Source of the DNA: SIG452 sp045631485
GTDB taxonomy: Bacteria; Bacillota; Clostridia; UMGS1840
DNA: 21,693 bases
Assembly (NCBI GenBank): GCA_045631485.1
Contig: JAZQUU010000004.1
Location: 1 to 21,693 of the forward strand
Reading direction: 5' to 3'
Shown: in pieces, positions 1-7,000 of the stretch
How positions within the stretch are numbered: the stretch's first letter is position 1
Layout: each line of letters begins with the position of its first letter
Translations under genes and position numbers: made by a program
The notes under the pieces: model-generated
Told to the model about the DNA's origin: nothing
Seen by the model: the letters and a program-made list of their open reading frames with translations, nothing else
Databases searched by the model: none

Positions 1-357
1 AAATAATATCATTGTAATTATCTGAATATGATTCTTCGCTATGATACCTCCAACTAAATTACTCAGAACAAGAAACATAAATATACATGTAAATGCAATC
101 GTAAATAAATGCCACCTCCAAAAACCTAATGCAGTTGTACAGTTATCATATTTTTCTGTAAGTATTAATTCAAAAATAGGCATAAATGAATTACGATATC
201 TGATTCCATGATATAATAGAATACGATTACCGTTTTTAGATGATTTGGCATATATCTTTTTATCAGCAGAAATCAACCGCGGTTTTTCTGTGTTTTTCAA
301 AATAAGTTCCACGCTTCTTATTTTGTCATATGGAAATGTAAATAAGTATTTATTCAA
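1..357 (-). CDS. Hypothetical membrane protein, C-terminus cut by window edge
   Basis: An open frame of 119 codons runs off the left edge with no stop. I place the start at a TTG (355-357) because a strong Shine-Dalgarno site (AGGGGAGG) sits about 5 bases upstream and no better ATG is available. The first ~85 residues are soluble and mixed charged/hydrophobic (for example KIRSVELILKN and YRNSFMPIFELILTE). They are followed by a hydrophobic segment at about 88-104 and the beginning of another at about 109-119. The general look, a soluble N-terminal strand-rich part followed by membrane helices, resembles uncharacterised clostridial membrane proteins, but I do not recognise a named family. It lies 44 bases downstream of the broken four-helix-bundle gene and may be co-transcribed with it. 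Function unknown. Confidence 0.6.
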   Translation of the reverse strand, partial: MNKYLFTFPYDKIRSVELILKNTEKPRLISADKKIYAKSSKNGNRILLYHGIRYRNSFMPIFELILTEKYDNCTTALGFWRWHLFTIAFTCIFMFLVLSNLVGGIIAKNHIQIITMILF

Positions 358-401
358 TTCAGCCTCCCCTTTCGCATAATTCGAAAAAGTTCATGTCAAA
401 T

Positions 402-755
402 TCATTGATTTCCCTTCGCAGTATTTATTGATGCAATTAAGAGTTTACGAATTTTACTGCACTTCTCATACATATCAGCATATTCTAATTCGGTTATCAT
501 TTTTGTTTCTTCGAACAAGCCTAACCAATAATCACTTTCATAGCATTCTTTCAGAGCTATTTGAAACTTATTGATAAAATCCGCCTTGCTTGATGCATAG
601 TTTGCTTCATGAATGTTTGCACCGATACTTGTTCCGCTTCTTAACAACTGATTTAACAAAACATTTCCCTTCCGGTTTTCTTTTATATCAGTGCATAAAT
701 TAACAATATCAACTGCAAATATTTTCTATAATTCAATAAGTTTATTTTCTTTCAT
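402..755 (-). pseudogene. Four-helix-bundle protein (S23/23S rRNA IVS family) interrupted by an in-frame TAG
   Basis: Reading from ATG 755 (GGAG Shine-Dalgarno about 8 bases upstream), the frame gives MKENKLIEL, then TAG at 726-728. It then continues open in the same frame for 107 codons to the TGA at 402-404. Sequence after the stop is typical of the S23/IVS four-helix-bundle family: FAVDIVNLC near the N-terminus, QLLRSGTSIGANIHEA in helix 2, SKADFINKFQIALKE in helix 3, and KIRKLLIASINTAK at the C-terminus. Only one codon, where the family normally has a sense residue just before the FA.xIV motif, is a stop. A TTG at 657-659 could restart an 85-residue product, but this would lack helix 1. 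Small proteins of this family are known from intervening sequences in 23S rRNA and as Avd-like RNA-binding partners of retroelements; no rRNA is present here. The hairpin array at 774-962 lies directly upstream. It is a probable recent nonsense pseudogene; sequencing error or readthrough are alternatives. Confidence 0.8.
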
Positions 756-773
756 TGCTATTCTCCGTTCCTA

Positions 774-962
774 ATGAATTGACAACTATGTTGTCATGAA
801 TTGGCTTTGCCATGAATTCTCGCTATCGCTCCATGAATTGAATCGCCTTTTATGCACCCAAAGGTGCAATTCATGAGTCGCAAGACTCAATTCATGAAAT
901 CTTCGGATTTCAATTCATGCCGAAGGCAATTCATTTTAATGTGTTGCTTACAACACATTAAA
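774..962. repeat. Array of variable short hairpins joined by exact ATTCA/TGAAT linkers
   Basis: Right half, plus strand: stems TGCACC/GGTGCA (853-868, loop CAAA), TGAGTC/GACTCA (874-889, loop GCAA), TGAAATC/GATTTCA (895-912, loop TTCG) and TGCC/GGCA (918-928, loop GAA). Exactly ATTCA separates each from the next. A final 12-bp stem (935-946 with 951-962, loop CTTA) follows the last linker and overlaps the stop of the SGNH hydrolase gene. Left half is inverted: TGACAAC/GTTGTCA (780-796) and TGGC/GCCA (802-812) are separated by TGAAT, the reverse complement of the linker. A degenerate unit follows (818-833), then a switch region around 834-852. Stems differ completely in sequence yet stay self-complementary, and every regular unit is closed by TG...CA. 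Loops include GNRA and UUCG tetraloops in the plus reading. In the direction of transcription the array is the 5' region of the four-helix-bundle gene, ending 18 bases before its ATG. Role unknown. Confidence 0.9.
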
Positions 963-1746
963 CCTTATACTGAATACCGGTGTTCACCAAGCCGATGTTT
1001 GCGAAATCTTTCGGATTATGTCTTACAATATAATCAATATAAGAATCTACTAACTGTGCAATCAGAATGTATCCACTGGCATTCATATGTCCGTACAGAT
1101 TGAAATGTTTTCCGAAGTCTCCTGCGAAAACGGGTCCGTACTTGTATATATCAATCACATAAGCATTGTCAAAATGTTCTGCAAAGTCATACAACAAATT
1201 ATTCACGCCAAAGGTTTTTTCATCACGGTTGGGAGTGTTGGAATTGGGGAATGTAACAAAGAAGAATTTAGCATCGGGTGCAATTTCTTTATAACGCTGA
1301 ATAATCTGTGCATAGTAGCCTGCAAAAGTGGGTTTATTGTTACGATAGTCGTTATCATCCACATCGGCGATACTGCCGATTTCCATATTACGGTTATAAA
1401 TGTCGTTTACCCCTAATGCAATCACATAAGCCTGACAAGCTTTTTCCTTGTTCCACATATCGTTTTCTTCGGCAAAGCTTTCCATATATTCTTTCGCCGT
1501 CATACCGCCACGGGAGAAATTGTAGGCAAAAAAGCCGTTCTTTCTTGCGATATACTGTCCCCAGGAATACTCATACAAATCGTGATATCCGGGTTTCCCT
1601 TCGGCATCACGGGTTTCAAATTCGCCGGAGGACAAACTGTCGCCCACAAATGCCACCTTACGAAATACGGAGGTACGGCTGTAACCTTCCACAATTTTAT
1701 CTAAAGGTTTTTCATTTTCATTATATAAAAATTTGTTCCAATCCAT
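958..1746 (-). CDS. SGNH/GDSL-type hydrolase (predicted esterase)
   Basis: A 262-residue protein with the conserved blocks of SGNH hydrolases. Block I is GDSLSSGE with the nucleophile Ser37, block II is the SRGGMT glycine, block III is the GVND asparagine, and block V is the GHMNASGY histidine near residue 220. These provide the Ser-His catalytic pair and the oxyanion-hole residues of the family, which removes acyl or acetyl groups from carbohydrates, lipids or other esters. The substrate cannot be told from sequence. There is no signal peptide, so it is probably cytoplasmic. The start is supported by AGGAG about 10 bases upstream of the ATG. It has its own predicted promoter (1821-1848). Its stop codon lies inside the outermost stem of the hairpin array, so the array begins exactly where this gene ends. 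The family assignment is firm; the substrate is open. Confidence 0.88.
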   Translation of the reverse strand: MDWNKFLYNENEKPLDKIVEGYSRTSVFRKVAFVGDSLSSGEFETRDAEGKPGYHDLYEYSWGQYIARKNGFFAYNFSRGGMTAKEYMESFAEENDMWNKEKACQAYVIALGVNDIYNRNMEIGSIADVDDNDYRNNKPTFAGYYAQIIQRYKEIAPDAKFFFVTFPNSNTPNRDEKTFGVNNLLYDFAEHFDNAYVIDIYKYGPVFAGDFGKHFNLYGHMNASGYILIAQLVDSYIDYIVRHNPKDFANIGLVNTGIQYKV

Positions 1747-1820
1747 TGTAAAAAATCTCCTTTTTAATATAATTATTCGATTCTGAAAATTCGGTTATTA
1801 TCAACCAGTTTGCATCTTAT

Positions 1821-1848
1821 ATTGTATCACTTTTTTTATGAAATGCAA
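1821..1848 (-). promoter_or_regulatory. Predicted promoter of the SGNH hydrolase gene
   Basis: On the minus strand, TTGCAT (1843-1848) and TACAAT (1821-1826) are separated by 16 bases, giving a leader of about 65 bases before the ATG at 1746. The 10-mer ATTGTATCAC (plus strand) containing the -10 box occurs again at 1875-1884, with a TTGCA upstream of that copy too but at poor spacing. This was identified by pattern only. Confidence 0.5.
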
Positions 1849-1929
1849 TGTTTTTTGTGTAAAAAATGTTTTCAATTGTATCACTATATGAGGGTGCAAT
1901 GATTTTTTCCTATTTCGTAGCAAAACTCC

Positions 1930-2868
1930 TTAGTAGATTGAGCCAAGTACAGATTTGATTGCATCGGATGGAATGGTAATGTCCGCACCGCCCATAGAAT
2001 CTGTAATCTGAGAAACAGTTCGTCCGCCGATGACGGGAAACACATCCACCTCGGGAATTGAACAAAGAAGTCCGCAAACCACCGATGCTACACTGCAGTT
2101 TAGCTCGGCAGCTAATTGCTTGATAATTTCCAACCGTCTGATATTTTCGTCACAAAAGTAGCGTTTTTTCGCCTTTTCGGACAAAGCTCCCTCACCCTGC
2201 TCTGCCATTTTGGAGAAGAACCCTTTTGCCTGAGAGGAATATGCCACCACAGGCATAGAGTTGTTTTTGTAGAAGGAAAATTCGTGCTCATCCATTCCCA
2301 CAAGTCCCCCTCGTTCTCCTATGCAATAGGCAGGATTAAAGCGAATCTGACTTGCCGAAAATCCCAACAGTCCGTTTTCCTTAGCATATTTGTTTGCCTC
2401 ACCGATACGCTCCGAACGCCAGTTAGACGCCCCGAACTTTTTGATTTTGCCTTCTTTTACCAAAGCGTTCATCAAATCAATGATTTCGGACACGGGAACA
2501 TTCTCATCATCACGGTGTAGCCAGTAAAATTCAATATTTTCTAATCCTAAAGCAGATAAGCTCCGTTCTAAATCCGAACGGATATCTTTCTCGTTGATAC
2601 GAGGTTTTTCTCCCAAATCAGGTTCATAATAGCCGCCCTTGGTGGAAACAAAAATATCGGCAGGGTTTCTTTCTTTCAACCACTTGCCTACCACCTTTTC
2701 CGCCTCACCGTCGGCATACAAACGAGCCACATCCAAATGCCGTCCGCCCATTTCGTAATAGGCATCCATAATGGCAAAGGATTCTTCTTCCGATATGGTG
2801 TCCCCAAAATATGCAGTGCCAAGCAAAATTTTGGAGCTTCTTTTCCCAAAACTATTTGAATATTTCAT
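1930..2868 (-). CDS. Aldo/keto reductase
   Basis: A 312-residue NAD(P)H-dependent oxidoreductase of the aldo/keto reductase superfamily, a TIM barrel that reduces aldehydes and ketones. The full catalytic tetrad is visible: Asp46 and Tyr51 in HLDVARLYADGE, Lys77 in VSTKGGY and His118 in YWLHRDDE. The family motif GASNW follows near residue 150, and a C-terminal cofactor-binding segment (PVIGGRTVSQI) is present. I use ATG 2868 because AGGAG lies 7 bases upstream. A longer frame from TTG 2895 would start inside the previous gene without a ribosome site. It is the last gene of an apparent operon with two surface/membrane protein genes, 19 bases after the previous stop. No clear terminator follows. 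The physiological substrate is unknown, and the link to its operon partners is unexplained. Confidence 0.9.
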   Translation of the reverse strand: MKYSNSFGKRSSKILLGTAYFGDTISEEESFAIMDAYYEMGGRHLDVARLYADGEAEKVVGKWLKERNPADIFVSTKGGYYEPDLGEKPRINEKDIRSDLERSLSALGLENIEFYWLHRDDENVPVSEIIDLMNALVKEGKIKKFGASNWRSERIGEANKYAKENGLLGFSASQIRFNPAYCIGERGGLVGMDEHEFSFYKNNSMPVVAYSSQAKGFFSKMAEQGEGALSEKAKKRYFCDENIRRLEIIKQLAAELNCSVASVVCGLLCSIPEVDVFPVIGGRTVSQITDSMGGADITIPSDAIKSVLGSIY

Positions 2869-2887
2869 AGGTTTTCTCCTTAGAAAA

Positions 2888-3451
2888 TTACTCAATATAA
2901 ACTACTTGCAACTCGCCATCCCAATCAACAGTACATCCAATTTTTTCAGTAACGGCTCTGATAGGAATCAACGTTCTGCCATTGATAATAACAGGTTCCA
3001 CATCGAATTGCACCAACTCATTGTTCACTACAACTTTAAGATTATTATCCTGAATGTTCACATTTTCTGTGTTACTGTTTTTAATATATACCGTCTGTGT
3101 ATTTGCATCCCATTCAACATTATATCCTAATTTTTCAACAACATATCTTACAGGAACAAGCGTTCTTCCATCTATAATTACCGGTTTTTGATCAAAATGA
3201 ACCGTCTCTCCTCTAACAATAACAGTAACTTCTAACGGCTTTCCCGTTTCTTTCTCTACAGGAACAATATTTTCGTATTTTTTATCATGATAATGGTAAG
3301 TTCCCACCTCATATCCCCATCCTGCTGTATTCACAGCATGTCCACCTCTTCCATCTGTTCTTCCAGGATGAGCATATGCGATTAAGAATGCAAAAACAAC
3401 ATTTAACACAATTATCAGTATGCTTGTTTTTTGAATCAATTCTTTTTTCAT
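2888..3451 (-). CDS. Secreted YHYH-motif protein with two copper-amine-oxidase-N-like repeats
   Basis: A 187-residue exported protein. Residues 1-26 form a signal peptide or membrane anchor. Residues 27-55 carry a compact His-rich motif, HPGRTDGRGGH followed by TYHYH (His28, His38, His53, His55), found in small clostridial surface proteins and plausibly metal-binding. Two repeats of the copper amine oxidase N-terminal-like fold follow (about 73-122 and 137-187). Each has the pattern PVIxxGRTLxPxRxVxEKxG and ends in a WD...VYI strand. These repeats are common stalk or wall-associated modules in Firmicutes and do not imply amine oxidase activity. Its ATG overlaps the previous gene's stop by 4 bases (ATGA), so translation is probably coupled. 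It likely acts outside the cytoplasmic membrane, but its precise role is unknown. Confidence 0.82.
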   Translation of the reverse strand: MKKELIQKTSILIIVLNVVFAFLIAYAHPGRTDGRGGHAVNTAGWGYEVGTYHYHDKKYENIVPVEKETGKPLEVTVIVRGETVHFDQKPVIIDGRTLVPVRYVVEKLGYNVEWDANTQTVYIKNSNTENVNIQDNNLKVVVNNELVQFDVEPVIINGRTLIPIRAVTEKIGCTVDWDGELQVVYIE

Positions 3452-3690
3452 TTGACTTCTCCTTTTGTTTTTATTAAAACTATAATTTTTTTAATTATCC
3501 AGTAAATTCCATAACACATAGCATACATCAACCAACCGCAACAAAGTAACATATACCACATTAACATAAAAGCAGCATAAAAAAATAAACCAATCAAAAA
3601 AAGCGGTGCATTCTTCTTATTCATTCTTGTGCCAATTCCAATACGGAATCCACCAAATTTTGTAATCGTTTTAGACAAACTAAAAAACAT
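3448..3690 (-). CDS. Small hypothetical membrane protein
   Basis: An 80-residue protein. It has a short amphipathic N-terminal stretch with FGGFRIGIGTRM, then one or two closely spaced hydrophobic helices (about residues 29-66), and a Lys-rich C-terminus predicted to face the cytoplasm. AAGGAG lies about 9 bases upstream of the ATG. It is the first gene of the operon that continues with the YHYH/copper-amine-oxidase-like protein, overlapping it by ATGA. The strict coupling suggests a shared job at the membrane, perhaps as an anchor or partner, but I do not recognise a characterised family and assign no function. Confidence 0.7.
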   Translation of the reverse strand: MFFSLSKTITKFGGFRIGIGTRMNKKNAPLFLIGLFFYAAFMLMWYMLLCCGWLMYAMCYGIYWIIKKIIVLIKTKGEVK

Positions 3691-3741
3691 AGGTATAACT
3701 CCTTTTAAAACTTTTCGAAAATGACAAACGTATTATTTTTT

Positions 3742-3770
3742 ATTGTACCACATATTTCCTACATTTGCAA
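3742..3770 (-). promoter_or_regulatory. Predicted promoter of the three-gene operon 3690-1930
   Basis: On the minus strand TTGCAA (3765-3770) and TACAAT (3742-3747) are separated by 17 bases, with about 45 bases of leader before ATG 3690. It lies just downstream of the terminator hairpin of the preceding gene, as expected for a new transcription unit. Confidence 0.6.
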
Positions 3771-3825
3771 CAATTTTCTCTCCCTCCTCAGATGGAGGCA
3801 AGATTAAGCGAGCTAGTCCCACACA

Positions 3826-3858
3826 AAAAGGGTTCAACCAATGCGGTTGAACCCTTTT
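3826..3858 (-). terminator. Intrinsic terminator of the pyruvate:ferredoxin oxidoreductase gene
   Basis: A perfect 14-bp stem (3826-3839 with 3845-3858, loop AATGC) is flanked by A and T runs so that it could stop transcription from either side. On the minus strand the stem ends in CCCTTTTTG. It lies about 145 bases after the stop at 4002. Confidence 0.85.
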
Positions 3859-3910
3859 AAAATATTACTCTGTATGGCAGGTGCAGAAAAACAGATGCAG
3901 AATTTGGAAA

Positions 3911-3976
3911 TCGAATCAAGGCAACGCCTTGACGAGCCCGAATCCGTACCGTGCGTACGGCGAGCGGTGAGATTCA
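3911..3976. repeat. Pair of variable hairpins with a shared linker, 3' of the pyruvate oxidoreductase gene
   Basis: Two perfect stems, CAAGGC/GCCTTG (3917-3931, loop AAC) and CCGTAC/GTACGG (3944-3960, loop CGTGC), have unrelated sequences. Both are preceded by CGAAT and followed by (A)CGAGC. The intervening linker is ACGAGCCCGAAT, and the right flank repeats CGAGC and then GATTC. Different stems in a constant linker frame is the same design as the larger array at 774-962, but the linker is different. It falls in the 3' untranslated region, before the terminator at 3826-3858. Confidence 0.65.
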
Positions 3977-4001
3977 CAGATTATGCGTTGTTTTTCAAGC
4001 C

Positions 4002-7000
4002 CTACTGATTCGCCTTGGAAAGATAACTTTCATACCGTTCTTTTGCTGCTTGCTCTGCCGCTTCAAACAATTCTTTTGCTTCTTCGGGGAATGCTCTCTC
4101 GAGGGAAGTATAACGAACTTCAGTCTGCAGGAATTCCCGGAAGGATGCGGTGGGAGCTTTGGAATCTAAAGTGAAGGGGTTTTTGCCTTCGTCTTTTAAT
4201 GCGGGATTATATCTGTATAAGTGCCAGTAGCCACATTCCACAGCTTTCTTTTGTTGCACCTGAGCACCGGTTAAGCCGCCTTTGATACCGTGGTTGATAC
4301 AGGGAGCATAAGCGATAATGATGGACGGACCTTTGTGTTTTTCCGCTTCTCTGAATGCTTTTAAGGTCTGTGCCTGACTTGCACCCATTGCAACCTGAGC
4401 TACATATACATAGCCATAGCTCATAGCAATCATACCGAGGTCTTTTTTCTTCACTTTCTTACCGGATGCCGCAAACTGAGCAACTGCACCGATAGGAGTA
4501 GATTTGGATGCCTGACCACCGGTGTTGGAATAAACTTCGGTATCAAATACCAGAACATTGATATCTTTACCGGAAGCTAACACATGGTCTAAACCGCCGA
4601 AGCCAATATCGTATGCCCAACCGTCACCACCTAAAATCCATTGAGATTTTTTGATCAGGTCACGTTTGTTTTCCAAGATATATTTCTTGTTGTCGCAATC
4701 GCAGTCACAAGCTTCTAATGCTGCAACCAATGCATCGGATAATGCACGGGTGTTTTCCCCGTCATCAAAGCCGTCTACCCAAGCGGTAGCTGCTGCTTTT
4801 ACATCACCATTTTTGGTGTTTTCGATGACTTCTTTTACTTTTGCTAAGATTGCATTTCTTGCGGTTTCACAAGCGGTATACATACCGAAACCGAATTCTG
4901 CGTTATCTTCAAATAAGGAGTTTGCCCAAGCAGGACCCTGACCTTTCTGATTGGTGGTGTACGGCATAGCCGGAGCAGAACCTGCCCAGATGGAGGAACA
5001 ACCGGTCGCATTGGCAATCATCATTCGATCACCATATAACTGAGTCATCAGTTTTGCATAGGGAGTTTCCCCACAACCTGCACAAGCACCGGAGAATTCC
5101 AGATACGGAACCTCAAACTGAGAGCCCTTTACGGTGTCTTTGTTCATGGGGTTTTTCTTTTCGGGTAAGGAAATTGCATAGTTCCAGTTGGGAACTTCTT
5201 TTTCCACCTGAGTTTCTAAGGGTTTCATTACCAGAGCTTTCACTTTGGCAGGACAGTTGTTGGCACAAACGCCACAACCGGTACAATCCAAAGGAGTTAC
5301 CTGAACTTTAAACTCATAGTTATCGTAGGGTTTTAAGCCTTTTTTGGTGACAAAGCCTTCGGGTGCGTTTGCTTTTTCTTCTTCGGTCAACAAGAAGGGT
5401 CTGATTGCCGCATGAGGACAAACATAGGAACACTGATTACATTGGATACAGTTTTCGGGAATCCATTGGGGAACATCCACCGCAATACCGCGTTTTTCAT
5501 ATTTGGAAGTGCCCTGGGGGAAGGTACCGTCTTCTCTGCCTTTGAATGCAGAAACGGGTAATTTGTCACCCTCCTGATTGTTGATCACTTCCACCACATC
5601 TTTTACAAATGCGGGAACATTGGTTTCTTTTTCTGCTTTCACATCGTCGGTAGCGTTAGCCCAATCAGCGGGAACAGTGATTTCTCTTACTTTTTCTACA
5701 CCTGCATCCACTGCGGCATTATTCATATTAACGATATCGTCACCTTTTTTACCGTAGGACTTTTTGATAGCTTCTTTCATATAAGAAACTGCATCATCAA
5801 TATTCATCACATTGGCAAGTTTAAAGAATGCCGCCTGCATAATGGTGTTGATTCTGCCGCCTAAGCCGATTTCTTTTGCCAAAGAAACGGCGTCAATTAC
5901 ATAGAATTTAATCTGTTTCTGCGCTAAATGACGTTTCACATTGGCAGGTAAGTTTGCCATAATTTCTTCATCGGTCCAAGAGGTGTTCAGTAAGAAGGTA
6001 CCGTTTTCTTTTACATCTGCTAACATATCATACTGATTGATATAGGAAGCTTTATGACAAGCCAAAAAGTCCGCTTTTTTAATCAGATAAGTGGAACGGA
6101 TGGGAGTGTGACCGAATCTTAAGTGAGACACGGTGATACCACCGGATTTCTTGGAGTCATAGGAGAAATATGCCTGAGCATACATATCGGTATGGTCACC
6201 GATAATTTTGATAGAGTTTTTATTTGCACCAACGGTACCGTCTGCGCCAAGACCCCAGAATTTACAGCTGATGGTGCCTTCGGGAGCCACGTCAACAGGA
6301 GCTGCATCGGGTAAAGACAGATGGGTAACATCATCGTTGATACCGATGGTAAAATTGGTTTTCGGTTCAGTTTCTTTCAAATTATCCAAAACCGCAATTA
6401 GCTGTTCGGGATAAGTGTCTTTGGAACCTAAACCGTATCTGCCGCCAACGATTAAGGGTTTGTTCGCTGCACTTGCATAAGCAGCACAAACATCTAAATA
6501 TAAGGGTTCGCCTAAGGAACCGGGTTCTTTGGTTCTGTCTAATACGGCAATTTTCTTAACAGTTGCAGGAATCGCACCTAAGAAATGTTTTACGGAGAAG
6601 GGTCTGTATAAACGAACTTTTAATAAGCCGACTTTTTCACCTTTTTTGGTCAAATAGTCAATCACTTCTTCTGCCGCATCACAAACGGAACCCATAGCGA
6701 TGATGATGCGTTCTGCATCAGCAGCACCATAGTAATTGAATAAATCATAATTTCTGCCGGTTAATTTAGAAATTTCTTTCATATAGTTCTGGCAGATTTC
6801 GGGAACTGCATCATAATAGCCGTTACAAGCTTCTCTTGCCTGGAAGAAAATGTCGGGATTCTGCGCGGTGCCTCGAAGAACGGGAGCATCAGGATTTAAG
6901 CTTCTTTCTTTAAATGCTTTTACAGCATCTAAATCAGTCAGTTTTTTCAAATCTTCATAGTCTAACACTTCAATTTTCTGAATTTCGTGAGAGGTTCTGA

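Larger units (their letters stand above)
3691..4001. other. 311-base gene-free stretch between the pyruvate oxidoreductase gene and the small membrane protein gene
   Basis: From high to low coordinates it holds the hairpin pair 3917-3960 with shared linkers, the perfect terminator hairpin 3826-3858, a small 5-bp hairpin CCTCC/GGAGG (3783-3798) that may be a decayed repeat, and the promoter 3742-3770. No convincing open frame or tRNA was found in it. Confidence 0.7.

Noticed and set aside
360..401. TTGACA near 388-398 (minus strand) as a promoter for the edge-truncated gene
   Set aside because: Only a poor -10 box lies at 15 bases, and the predicted transcript would start inside the ribosome site. 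Readthrough from upstream is more likely.
726..728. TAG read as a recoded amino acid (for example pyrrolysine)
   Set aside because: The pyruvate oxidoreductase gene in the same window ends with TAG as a normal stop, and the four-helix-bundle family has no known recoded residue. A nonsense change is simpler.
774..934. Interpretation of the short repeats as a CRISPR array or simple tandem repeat
   Set aside because: Repeats are only 5-9 bases, the variable parts are self-complementary hairpins rather than spacers, the orientation inverts midway, and no cas genes are present.
5054..5311. Plus-strand open frames inside the pyruvate oxidoreductase and other large genes
   Set aside because: They are opposite-strand shadows of well-recognised genes, lack ribosome sites and show no family motifs.
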